NCBI GenBank assembly: GCA_025996695.1
Contig: BNTP01000083.1
Location: forward strand, 1 to 9,091
Source: Bacteroidia bacterium
Lineage (GTDB): Bacteria; Bacteroidota; Bacteroidia; Bacteroidales; Azobacteroidaceae
Length of the DNA: 9,091 bases
Direction: 5' to 3'
Shown: piece by piece, positions 1 to 5,583 of the stretch
Numbering within the stretch: position 1 is the first letter of the stretch
Layout of the letters: each line of letters begins with the position of its first letter
Program-made: the position numbers and the translations under genes
The notes under the pieces: generated by a model
What the model was told of the DNA's origin: nothing
Seen by the model: only the letters and a program-made list of their open reading frames with translations
The model's database searches: none

Positions 1-115
1 AGGGATATAACAGTTTATTCAGACATTTTTTGGCGAGAATGAGAAGAAAATCGAAGTGTTACTCAAAGAGCGTAGAAATGCTGCAATTATCCTTGCTGTT
101 GCTCATGCATCATAG
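1..115 (+). pseudogene. 3' end of an unidentified gene, possibly frameshifted
   Basis: No frame gives a clean reading from the window edge. Frame 2 is open from base 11 to the TAG at 113-115 and reads like a normal soluble C-terminus (GENEKKIEVLLKERRNAA, then a small hydrophobic end), but has a stop at 8-10. Frame 1 (RDITVYSDIF) runs into the same place and would join frame 2 at a six-T run (26-31) if one T were added. This would fit the end of an upstream gene with a homopolymer frameshift or sequencing error. The product is not recognisable. Confidence 0.25.
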
Positions 116-133
116 AAACGGAACAATTTCTAT
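112..133 (+). terminator. short AT-rich hairpin after the upstream gene
   Basis: ATAGAAA (112-118) and TTTCTAT (127-133) form a perfect 7-bp stem with an 8-nt loop, overlapping the stop codon of the upstream reading frame. The stem is AT-rich and has no long T run, so it is at best a weak terminator. I see no TAnnTTTG promoter between it and the next gene, so read-through into 172 is plausible. Confidence 0.25.
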
Positions 134-171
134 ATTTAATTAGCAATGCCAAATTTTAAATAAAAACACAG

Positions 172-504
172 ATGAAAAAAACAACATTCTTTTTGTGCGC
201 TGCACTAATAATGGCAGTTTGCACCTCGTGCGCTAAAGACGAGTACGATTTATTTGCCACGTTGTATGGCAATGTGAATGACAGTGCAACGGGCGACCCG
301 ATAAGCAATGCTACGGTGGTGCTTAGTCCGGGTGGCAAAACAAAAACCACCGGTAGTGACGGCAGTTATCAGTTTGAAGATTTGGATGCTGCGCAATACA
401 CCGTTACGGTGCAGAAAACGGGGTATCAGACCAATCGCAAGACGGTTACAGCGGTGGCTGGAGAAAAGGTTGAGGCGAATATTCCGCTGACAACGAGTAA
501 TTAA
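172..504 (+). CDS. small surface lipoprotein with a carboxypeptidase-regulatory-like domain
   Basis: 110 aa. The N-terminus is a type II signal peptide: MKKTTFF, a hydrophobic stretch, then a Cys at residue 20 that would be lipidated. The next residues, AKDE, resemble the acidic Lys-Asp/Glu export signal described for Bacteroidota surface lipoproteins, so display on the outer face is likely. Residues 28 to 108 form one carboxypeptidase-regulatory-like (transthyretin-fold) domain: GNVNDSATGDPISNATV, a TTGSDGSYQFEDL turn and a KTGYQT strand, typical of the family. Such domains usually act as structural or adhesive modules, not enzymes. The gene sits 17 bp before a larger lipoprotein whose first 100 residues are clearly paralogous, so the two are probably co-transcribed and may form a pair. 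No catalytic residues are visible. The function beyond surface protein is inference. Confidence 0.85.
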   Translation: MKKTTFFLCAALIMAVCTSCAKDEYDLFATLYGNVNDSATGDPISNATVVLSPGGKTKTTGSDGSYQFEDLDAAQYTVTVQKTGYQTNRKTVTAVAGEKVEANIPLTTSN

Positions 505-521
505 CATTAAAAGAGAAAAAT

Positions 522-2081
522 ATGAAAAAGATAATTTATTTGGTAATGGCAGCAATGCTTGTGATGAGCGGCTGCGCGAAAGATGAGCCAGAAGAACAAG
601 TCGGCGGCATCTACGGTGTGATTACCGACAAAGCCACCGGCGAGCCTATCCGTTCTGCCGGAGTGCAACTTAATCCCTTGGGATTGAAAACGACTACGGG
701 CAACGATGGGCAATATCAGTTTGATGATTTGAAGCCTGGGAATTATTCTTTGCAAGCGACTAAAACGGGCTATAAAGACCTTGTCAATCACAATATTACT
801 GTTGTGGCAGGCAAAACGGCTAAAGGCGATGTGCAAATGGAAAAATTGCCCGCATCGTTGCGAGTGGTCAATGATAATAAACAGGATATTAGTACACTTG
901 ATTTCGGCAACGCAGATGCTGACATTACTCGATCATTCAGTATTTTCAATGATGGCATAGAAAGTATTGAATGGGAAATTACCAATACCAGCGAATGGAT
1001 AACCAAAATAAGCAAAGAGAACGGTACACTAAAAGCGGGGGCTACACAAGGCATCGTTATTACTATTGACAGAAACAAATTGAGTGGAGGCGAAAATACA
1101 ACTACTATTCAGGTAACTTCTGACAATGGTAGCAAAGCACTGACGGTAAAAGCAATAGGGTATGAGAAAGTAACTCTTAACACGTTGGAAGTTACTAACA
1201 TTGCTACCAGTACTGCTACATTCAACGGGAAAATTACGGATGTCGGAACTCCAAAATACACCGAACGAGGATTTGTGTATTCCATGTCGTCAACGCCAAC
1301 CATAGAAAACACTATTGCAAAAATGACGGCATTGATAACCGAAAACACAGAGTATTCTGCCAATATTAACGGATTAACACTCGACAAAACATATTATGTC
1401 CGAGCATATGCCATCAATAGAGCAGGAACGGCATACAGCACTAACGAAATGAGTTTTACGACAACAGAAGTGTTGCCGAATGTTACCACACAAGAAGTAT
1501 CTAACATAGATGTTACCTCCGCAACTCTGAACGGAACTATCGTGAATATGGGCGACCCTGCATATACAGAAAGAGGTTTTGTATATGCCACGTTTACAAA
1601 TCCCAATATAGCAAATGGTACAAAACAAATAGTTTTGGGCAGTGGAATGGGAATTTATGATGTTAGTCTTACGGGACTAGCGCAAGGCACGATCTATTAT
1701 GTACGAGCATATGCCACAAACTCGAAGGGAACCGCATATGGAACGCAGGTTAGCTTTAAGGCAGAATCTTTGTATTTTGTTACATTATCAGCAACTGGTT
1801 TAGCTGTTGATAAAGCCGATGCTAGTAGTAGCACCGTTGATTGGTATAACGCTACCAGTCTGTGTGAAAAATCAACTCATGCTGGATTCAATGACTGGCG
1901 ACTCCCCTCAATAGACGAACTGTACGCATTGAACGAAAATAAAGATGTTCTCCCAAACATGACATACCGATACTGGAGTTCTGACGAGAGTGGTTACGTG
2001 ATGAACTGGGGTACTGGGGTACTCGTGAGTGTTCCTACAATCTGGTTTGCAAATTGCCGTTGTGTCAGGACATTGCCATAA
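522..2081 (+). CDS. multidomain surface lipoprotein ending in a FISUMP/DUF1566 C-type-lectin-like domain
   Basis: 519 aa. The lipoprotein signal has Cys18 followed by AKDEPEE, the same surface-export type as the neighbour. Domains in order: carboxypeptidase-regulatory-like (about 28-106), paralogous to the upstream gene; a BACON/Ig-like beta domain (about 112-212, with SEWITKISKENGTL); two fibronectin-III-like repeats (about 218-315 and 318-415), each carrying YTERGFVY and YYVRAYA; and a C-terminal FISUMP/DUF1566 domain (about 417-519) marked by DWRLPSIDEL, YWSSDES and a terminal RCVR. Repeated Ig-like modules with a lectin-like tip suggest an adhesin or ligand-binding protein on the cell surface. 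DUF1566-type tips are also known as variable targets of diversity-generating retroelements, but no reverse transcriptase or template repeat is in the window. Domain calls are by eye. The gene is complete and ends just before a strong hairpin. Confidence 0.85.
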   Translation: MKKIIYLVMAAMLVMSGCAKDEPEEQVGGIYGVITDKATGEPIRSAGVQLNPLGLKTTTGNDGQYQFDDLKPGNYSLQATKTGYKDLVNHNITVVAGKTAKGDVQMEKLPASLRVVNDNKQDISTLDFGNADADITRSFSIFNDGIESIEWEITNTSEWITKISKENGTLKAGATQGIVITIDRNKLSGGENTTTIQVTSDNGSKALTVKAIGYEKVTLNTLEVTNIATSTATFNGKITDVGTPKYTERGFVYSMSSTPTIENTIAKMTALITENTEYSANINGLTLDKTYYVRAYAINRAGTAYSTNEMSFTTTEVLPNVTTQEVSNIDVTSATLNGTIVNMGDPAYTERGFVYATFTNPNIANGTKQIVLGSGMGIYDVSLTGLAQGTIYYVRAYATNSKGTAYGTQVSFKAESLYFVTLSATGLAVDKADASSSTVDWYNATSLCEKSTHAGFNDWRLPSIDELYALNENKDVLPNMTYRYWSSDESGYVMNWGTGVLVSVPTIWFANCRCVRTLP

Positions 2082-2092
2082 AACAAATGTTG

Positions 2093-2125
2093 AGTTGGGC
2101 AAAGAGAAAAGCACTTTGCCCAACT
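2093..2125 (+). terminator. strong hairpin after the adhesin-like gene
   Basis: AGTTGGGCAAAG (2093-2104) and its exact reverse complement (2114-2125) form a 12-bp perfect stem around a 9-nt loop, 11 bp after the stop codon. There is no T run on either side, which is common for Bacteroidota hairpins that still mark transcript ends. A hairpin just after a lectin-like 3' end is also seen at retroelement target sites, which is an alternative reading. Confidence 0.6.
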
Positions 2126-2208
2126 TGCTATGAAAATGAAACGCCCCCTTATTTCAAAATAAACAAGGCAACTATCTTGCAATAAAAGCGCAAATATTAT
2201 GTATTTAT

Positions 2209-2240
2209 ATTGCATGAATGAAATTTATTTTATAACTTTG
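2209..2240 (+). promoter_or_regulatory. Bacteroides-type promoter without an obvious gene
   Basis: The -7 box TAACTTTG (2233-2240) matches TAnnTTTG exactly. An ATTG (2209-2212) lies 20 nt upstream, the right spacing for the -33 element. Transcription would begin near 2247 and run toward the convergent terminator at 2382-2433. No real ORF follows, so this may be a host promoter cut off from its gene by prophage insertion. Confidence 0.5.
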
Positions 2241-2341
2241 CGCCAACTTAATTTTAGACTAAAAAATGCACATTCATCAAGCGTACATGTAAGCTAATTA
2301 AAATGCTATGTATCAGTAGTTTATAAATTGCGTATTAAAAA

Positions 2342-2361
2342 TTTGCACTTTTTTTGCACTT
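2342..2361. repeat. TTTGCACTT tandem direct repeat, possible recombinase site
   Basis: TTTGCACTT occurs at 2342-2350 and again at 2353-2361, an 11-bp (one helical turn) repeat in an A/T-rich stretch. This spacing suits two protein subunits on one face of DNA. The location between host-like and phage-like genes makes it a candidate integrase or excisionase site. The link is by position only. Confidence 0.3.
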
Positions 2362-2381
2362 GTTTTATTAGAAAAATAATC

Positions 2382-2433
2382 AAAACAAGGGATTAAAACG
2401 CGGACAAAATACCCATTTTTAGTCCCTTGTTTT
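2382..2433 (-). terminator. intrinsic terminator of the minus-strand cargo operon
   Basis: Bases 2382-2398 pair with 2417-2433 in a 17-bp stem containing one G-T wobble, with an 18-nt loop. Read on the minus strand, the stem ends in TTTTG followed by ATTATTTTTC. It lies 12 bp after the stop of the last gene of the operon. Flanking A and T tracts could also let it stop plus-strand transcripts from the promoter at 2209. Confidence 0.75.
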
Positions 2434-2445
2434 ATTTTCAGTAAC

Positions 2446-2613
2446 CTATTCCACTTGTGGAACAAACGTTCTTTCAATCAGATCATTTTGGCTAATTAAA
2501 AGTTTTTTTGCCACCCTTTTAATTTCCAAGATTGTTTTTTCCGATATACGGAAAGTTACTTGCTTTGCATTTTCTCTTACCGGTTTTCTTCCGACTTTTT
2601 TTTTGTTTTCCAT
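2446..2613 (-). CDS. 55-aa ribbon-helix-helix-like DNA-binding protein
   Basis: 55 aa, starting at ATG 2613. A basic N-terminal tail (MENKKKVGRKPVRENAK) precedes KQVTFRISEKTILEIKRVAK and LLISQNDLIERTF. A short strand (QVTFRIS) followed by two helices with hydrophobic periodicity is the pattern of Arc/MetJ/CopG-type ribbon-helix-helix proteins, which bind operators as dimers. It starts 5 bp after the stop of the 179-aa gene and precedes a strong terminator, so it is the last gene of the minus-strand operon. A last-gene DNA-binding protein could autoregulate the operon from the promoter at 4626-4657, or act as the antitoxin-like member of a pair; both are inference. The family call rests on pattern alone. 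Confidence 0.65.
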   Translation of the reverse strand: MENKKKVGRKPVRENAKQVTFRISEKTILEIKRVAKKLLISQNDLIERTFVPQVE

Positions 2614-2618
2614 ATCAA

Positions 2619-3158
2619 TCAATTCAATTTTATTGCGAAATATCGGATATTGTCACGATAGCGTTTCAGCGTTTCGATAATTGCCTCATTTAGCGCAATC
2701 AGGTAATCGGCGTGATTCCTTTCTCCATTGCAACGGGCTAAAAGTGTTTCATACGTTGCTTTGGCACGCGCAACAGTTTCTTGTTGTGCTTTGATTTGAT
2801 TTTCAATATCTAAACCACCATGGGCGGTTAGCTCTACTTCTGCATGCACATATTTTTTCATACATTTCTTTAGAAGCGTAGCGATTCGGCTTCTATTTTG
2901 AGCTGTTAGTTCAAAATCGTGTGTAAAATCTACTATTTTCAGAATTAAACCTCCCTTATTCAAGGGCAAAACGTATGAAAATATTTCTGTTTCTGAATTT
3001 TCTACATGCTTGAAAAAATCGCTAAGTAATTCATCTACGGTCAAATGAACTACTTTTGCAACAAACCCGACCGTTCGGTCGTGGCAAACAACAAAATCAA
3101 ATGGGTAGGCCTCTGATTTTGTTCTATCAATTGTGAACAATGGGTATTCTCGTTTCAT
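2619..3158 (-). CDS. hypothetical protein, 179 aa, mixed fold with a helical C-terminus
   Basis: 179 aa, not recognised. The first 110 residues look alpha/beta (EAYPFDFVVCHDRTVGFVAK; SYVLPLNKGGLILKIVDF). From about residue 115 the protein is helical and rich in Ala, Glu and Lys (ENQIKAQQETVARAKATYETL), ending in a second helix (IALNEAIIETLKRYRDNI), a likely coiled coil. No signal peptide, membrane segment or catalytic motif is seen. Just upstream of its ATG, an exact 23-bp repeat (3166-3188) lies 7 bp from the start codon, over the ribosome-loading region. It is third in a four-gene operon with 83-aa and 308-aa unknowns upstream and the small ribbon-helix-helix-like gene 5 bp downstream. Its position between the lysis genes and the probable prophage edge is typical of lysogenic cargo. 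Confidence 0.75.
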   Translation of the reverse strand: MKREYPLFTIDRTKSEAYPFDFVVCHDRTVGFVAKVVHLTVDELLSDFFKHVENSETEIFSYVLPLNKGGLILKIVDFTHDFELTAQNRSRIATLLKKCMKKYVHAEVELTAHGGLDIENQIKAQQETVARAKATYETLLARCNGERNHADYLIALNEAIIETLKRYRDNIRYFAIKLN

Positions 3159-3165
3159 AAAATTT

Positions 3166-3188
3166 GCCCGTCAAGCCGATAGCGCAGC
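3166..3188 (-). repeat. 23-bp direct repeat R, copy 1
   Basis: These 23 bases are identical to 4232-4254, in the same orientation. On the minus strand the core reads GCTATCGGCTTGACGGGC. This copy lies between the 308-aa stop codon and the 179-aa start codon, ending 7 bp before the ATG. It may be a translational control site, an RNA-processing site or a protein-binding site; the sequence does not decide. Confidence 0.85.
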
Positions 3189-3198
3189 CGTTTGTTAA

Positions 3199-4125
3199 TT
3201 ATTCTTCGTTGTCATCGTCTTCAACATAAACGCCTAATTCTTTGGCGGTTTGTTTGTTTATTAAATCTCTCTCATAGAGCTTATTAGCAATTTCAAAATT
3301 ATTGCTATCTAAGTCAGAAAGTTTAATTGCGCCCTGGTCACATCCCAAATCGGCGGTAGTGAGTTGTGAAGAATAGTGACAATCACCACGCCAGCTTGAC
3401 CAAGTTATTCTTTCTTCAACGCTGTCTATAATTGACTTGCTAAACCTGCCAAAACTGTTACGGCCATAAGTCACGATATAGTCGGCATCTTCGATTGAGG
3501 GGGCATATCTATTGCTTTCAATGCTTTCGGCTCTGTCGCGCAGATTGGCTTCTAATTCATCAATGCTCGTGATTTTAATTCGTTCGATCTCTGTGAATGG
3601 TTTATATGCTTCCATAATTTCTGTTACGAAATAGCAATTATTTTGATTTCCAAAATTCCCATAACCGCCTTGTTCCATTTCCGGATTTTCGCTTTCTTTT
3701 AGCTCTTCAAAGCGAGCTATGGCCGCATCTTTTCCAAAAATAAGCTCTTGATTGTACCCACTGACATCGCCATTATACATTTCATTGGCACTTTCTACAT
3801 ACTTGGCTACCAAGTAGGCATCAATTCTACCTCTACGCCAATCCCACAAGTTTAGCAAGTTTTTTTTGCGCTCTTCTTGATATCTGATTGCTTGCAACCT
3901 ATAATATTCTTCGCGTTTTGCTTTTTTCGCTGAATTTTCAGCATTAAATTTTTCTTTTTCTTTTTCAAAGTCAGCAGGAAATTCTACCTCTTCTGTGAAT
4001 TTTTCGCTTTTAAAGTGTTCGATTGGGAATTGTTTGTAGATCTCCCCTTTGAGATTAGAAAGAAAAACAGCAGTTTCTGTTACTGTTGCAAGAAGTTCTT
4101 GCGCGTTACTTTTTAATGTTTTCAT
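3199..4125 (-). CDS. hypothetical protein, 308 aa, charged
   Basis: 308 aa, not recognised. I place the start at ATG 4125 (MKTLKSNAQELLATV) rather than the GTG 15 bases upstream, because that GTG lies inside a duplicated leader and the ATG has the same spacing from it as in the 83-aa gene. Residues about 55-100 are strongly charged and helical (EKEKEKFNAENSAKKAKREE, then RYQEERKKN), probably a coiled coil. The middle contains a Gly/Asn-rich loop (EQGGYGNFGNQNN), and the C-terminus is acidic (YVEDDDNEE). There is no signal peptide, transmembrane segment or known catalytic motif, so a cytoplasmic protein is likely. It follows the 83-aa gene and the second 23-bp repeat copy and precedes the 179-aa gene. 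A role in lysogenic conversion or anti-phage function is plausible by position only. Confidence 0.75.
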   Translation of the reverse strand: MKTLKSNAQELLATVTETAVFLSNLKGEIYKQFPIEHFKSEKFTEEVEFPADFEKEKEKFNAENSAKKAKREEYYRLQAIRYQEERKKNLLNLWDWRRGRIDAYLVAKYVESANEMYNGDVSGYNQELIFGKDAAIARFEELKESENPEMEQGGYGNFGNQNNCYFVTEIMEAYKPFTEIERIKITSIDELEANLRDRAESIESNRYAPSIEDADYIVTYGRNSFGRFSKSIIDSVEERITWSSWRGDCHYSSQLTTADLGCDQGAIKLSDLDSNNFEIANKLYERDLINKQTAKELGVYVEDDDNEE

Positions 4126-4135
4126 GTTTTTTTTC

Positions 4136-4213
4136 AACACCTATAAACCTGGGTGTGCGGTTTTTTTGTTTATCAAATTAACTTCACCTATGGTTGGGTA
4201 CTTCATTAACTTG
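4136..4213 (-). repeat. duplicated 78-bp leader, copy A, before the 308-aa gene
   Basis: Aligns without gaps to 4542-4619 with 10 differences in 78 bases. In both copies the element ends 10 nt before an ATG. On the minus strand it contains two short hairpin-forming modules that each close with AGGTG: one around ACC-ATA-GGT and one where ACACC pairs with GGTGT close to the start codon. This copy is inside the operon with no promoter of its own visible, which suggests that the element acts in RNA, for example in translation initiation. Confidence 0.8.
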
Positions 4214-4231
4214 TTCTCTATTGTTTTAAAA

Positions 4232-4254
4232 GCCCGTCAAGCCGATAGCGCAGC
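4232..4254 (-). repeat. 23-bp direct repeat R, copy 2
   Basis: Identical to 3166-3188. This copy follows the 83-aa stop codon by 25 bp and is flanked by AAAAGC (4228-4233) and GCTTTT (4253-4258), giving a weak stem with T-rich ends that could act as an intercistronic hairpin. The other copy lacks these flanks, so the conserved part is the 23 bp themselves. Confidence 0.85.
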
Positions 4255-4279
4255 TTTTTTTTATTCAGATATGTCAATA

Positions 4280-4531
4280 TTACCAATAAACATTCAAAAT
4301 ATTTCCATCTTTATCTTTAAATTCAGCGTTCCCTTTTTTTAAAGCCCAATACTTAAACTCTGCACTGTAACTATTGTCAATTTCAATTATTACAATTGTT
4401 CCCAATGGGTAATCCTTGTAATTTCTAAATCTTGCAAATGATACTAATGCTTCTGATACAATTTTTGAAAAATTAGGAAATGACATGCCTTTTTCAAACT
4501 CTGTGTTTTTTTTAATTTTATAAGTTTTCAT
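4280..4531 (-). CDS. hypothetical protein, 83 aa
   Basis: 83 aa from ATG 4531 (MKTYKIKKNTEFEKGMSF). A GTG 15 bases upstream would add five residues but falls within the repeated leader, so the ATG is preferred. The predicted pattern is alpha/beta: a helix (FSKIVSEALVSFARFRNY), two strands (GTIVIIEIDN; EFKYWALKKG) and a final hairpin (EFKDKDGNILNVYW). It is soluble, with no cysteine pairs or membrane segment. First gene of the minus-strand cargo operon, directly after its promoter (4626-4657) and leader copy B. I do not recognise a family. It shares only the MKT start and leader with the 308-aa protein, so the two genes share regulation, not ancestry. Confidence 0.7.
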   Translation of the reverse strand: MKTYKIKKNTEFEKGMSFPNFSKIVSEALVSFARFRNYKDYPLGTIVIIEIDNSYSAEFKYWALKKGNAEFKDKDGNILNVYW

Positions 4532-4541
4532 ATTTTTTTCT

Positions 4542-4619
4542 AACACCTATAACCCTGGGTGTGCGGTTGTTTATTTTATCAAAAAAACTTCACCTGTGGT
4601 GGGGTACTTGATTAATTTG
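4542..4619 (-). repeat. duplicated 78-bp leader, copy B, before the 83-aa gene
   Basis: About 87 percent identical to 4136-4213. It lies between the promoter at 4626-4657 and the 83-aa start codon, so it makes up almost the whole 5' untranslated region. The distance from element to ATG (10 nt) is the same as in copy A. Confidence 0.8.
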
Positions 4620-4625
4620 ATGATA

Positions 4626-4657
4626 CAAAGGTACGGCTTTATTTCTAATTGTGCAAA
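4626..4657 (-). promoter_or_regulatory. promoter of the cargo operon
   Basis: On the minus strand the -7 box is TACCTTTG (4633-4626), a perfect TAnnTTTG. The -33 box TTTG (4657-4654) lies 20 nt upstream, the expected Bacteroides spacing. This is the best-matching promoter in the window. It separates the cargo operon from the lysis operon, so the cargo genes can be expressed on their own. Confidence 0.75.
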
Positions 4658-4703
4658 TAAAAATCAAACTATTTTTCAAAAAAACGCTAATTCTTAACAA
4701 AGA

Positions 4704-4949
4704 TTAACTAAATGAGGCGTGAAACAGGTAGTGAAGTATGCGTGCTTCGCGGTAATCGTTATAATATGGCTGGCTTCTGAACCATACTTGCACATTCTTC
4801 TTACCTTTCGACGAATTGCACCGCTGGCAGGCGGGCACAATATTAAAGACCGCGCTACCCCCACCATAATGGCGGGGTATAACGTGGTCTTTCGTCAGAT
4901 CAGTAGACCTCCCACAGTACGCGCACCGGTGACCGAATTTTTTTCGCAC
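4704..4949 (-). CDS. small HNH endonuclease
   Basis: 81 aa from a GTG start; the frame is open ten codons further upstream to a stop but offers no other start codon. It carries the HNH/zinc pattern: Cys9-x-x-Cys12, DH at 21-22 with the general-base His22, Asn36, then Cys41-x-x-Cys44 followed by Asn45. Family members are metal-dependent DNA nickases or nucleases with a beta-beta-alpha metal fold; the four Cys would bind structural zinc. In phages, small free-standing HNH proteins often assist terminase-linked packaging or act as homing enzymes. No terminase is in view here, so its role stays open. It follows the spanin gene by 48 bp on the same strand and is probably the last gene of the lysis operon. 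The core is complete, so it should be active. Confidence 0.8.
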   Translation of the reverse strand: MRKKFGHRCAYCGRSTDLTKDHVIPRHYGGGSAVFNIVPACQRCNSSKGKKNVQVWFRSQPYYNDYREARILHYLFHASFS

Positions 4950-4997
4950 CTTTGCTGTGTATTTGTGTGATAGCTTTTACATGGAGGCAGGGGATTT

Positions 4998-5576
4998 TTA
5001 ACTATCCCAAATGTGCAATTTATTTGAAAAAATCCTCCACAGTAAAAAAACGAAAATCGCAAAACCAATAGGAATGATAATCCACCACCATGATAGTTTC
5101 GTACCGGTTTCCGATGATTTTTTTTCTTCTAATTGCGTCTTTAATTTCACATTGTAGTCGCTCAAATCTTTAACAACGTTTCGGATGCTATCTACTTCAC
5201 GTATCAATTCCTGCTGTCTTTCCAAAATATAGGTGTATTGCTGTTCAATGTTTGAAATTTCCGTGCTGGTTTTAGTGTTTGTTTCGCTCTTTACGGGCGG
5301 TTTTCCGGTTTCGGGCAAAATGGGCTTATCTGTGTCATAAGTTGTGGTACTGACTTCTGTATTTTTCTTCAAATTGGTTTCCAGCCAGCGACTGACAGAG
5401 CTTTCAATTGACGTGTTGAAGTCGGACGACCGGTCAACTACTTGTGAATTATTGACCGTAATGTTCGATTTCGTTTTATCTTCCAATTGAATGGTTGATT
5501 TTTCAGAGGATTGTTTTTGTGTCCGGCAGCCAACGAGTGCAAAACACATCAAAATGCAAATAATGTATTTTTTCAT
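4998..5576 (-). CDS. probable unimolecular spanin (lipoprotein with a C-terminal membrane anchor)
   Basis: 192 aa. The N-terminus is a clear lipoprotein signal (MKKYIICILMCFALVGC), with Cys17 in an ideal LVGC box. The central part is hydrophilic and rich in Ser and Thr, then helical with coiled-coil periodicity (about 105-155, EISNIEQQYTYILERQQELI). Residues 161-183 form one transmembrane helix (WWWIIIPIGFAIFVFLLW), followed by a short basic tail. A lipid anchor at one end and an inner-membrane helix at the other is the defining topology of u-spanins such as T1 gp11, which fuse outer and inner membranes in the last step of Gram-negative host lysis. It lies 7 bp after the endolysin gene, the expected place. 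Sequence families of spanins are very diverse, so the call rests on topology and context. Confidence 0.7.
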   Translation of the reverse strand: MKKYIICILMCFALVGCRTQKQSSEKSTIQLEDKTKSNITVNNSQVVDRSSDFNTSIESSVSRWLETNLKKNTEVSTTTYDTDKPILPETGKPPVKSETNTKTSTEISNIEQQYTYILERQQELIREVDSIRNVVKDLSDYNVKLKTQLEEKKSSETGTKLSWWWIIIPIGFAIFVFLLWRIFSNKLHIWDS

Positions 5577-5583
5577 TTCCCGT

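Larger units (their letters stand above)
2126..2445. other. gene-free junction region, probable prophage boundary
   Basis: No convincing coding sequence on either strand. The longest plus-strand reading after the promoter at 2209-2240 is eight codons (2266-2292). The segment holds that promoter, a TTTGCACTT direct repeat (2342-2361) and the terminator of the minus-strand operon (2382-2433). It separates host-like surface genes on the left from phage-like genes on the right, so the attachment site, if there is one, should lie here. That is inference: no matching second attachment site and no integrase are in the window. Confidence 0.4.

Noticed and set aside
2266..2292. Eight-codon ORF after the orphan promoter
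   Set aside because: Too short to support as a gene; ATG and stop occur by chance at this length in AT-rich DNA.
2093..2340. Template repeat or retroelement parts after the lectin-like gene
   Set aside because: No stretch resembling 1970-2081 with adenine-specific differences is visible here or elsewhere in the window, and no reverse transcriptase ORF exists.
2126..2445. tRNA gene as attachment site
   Set aside because: No cloverleaf arms or T-loop motif found on either strand here or in the other intergenic stretches.
4719..4970. Plus-strand 83-codon ORF
   Set aside because: It is the antisense shadow of the HNH gene, whose metal-binding residues are all in place on the minus strand.
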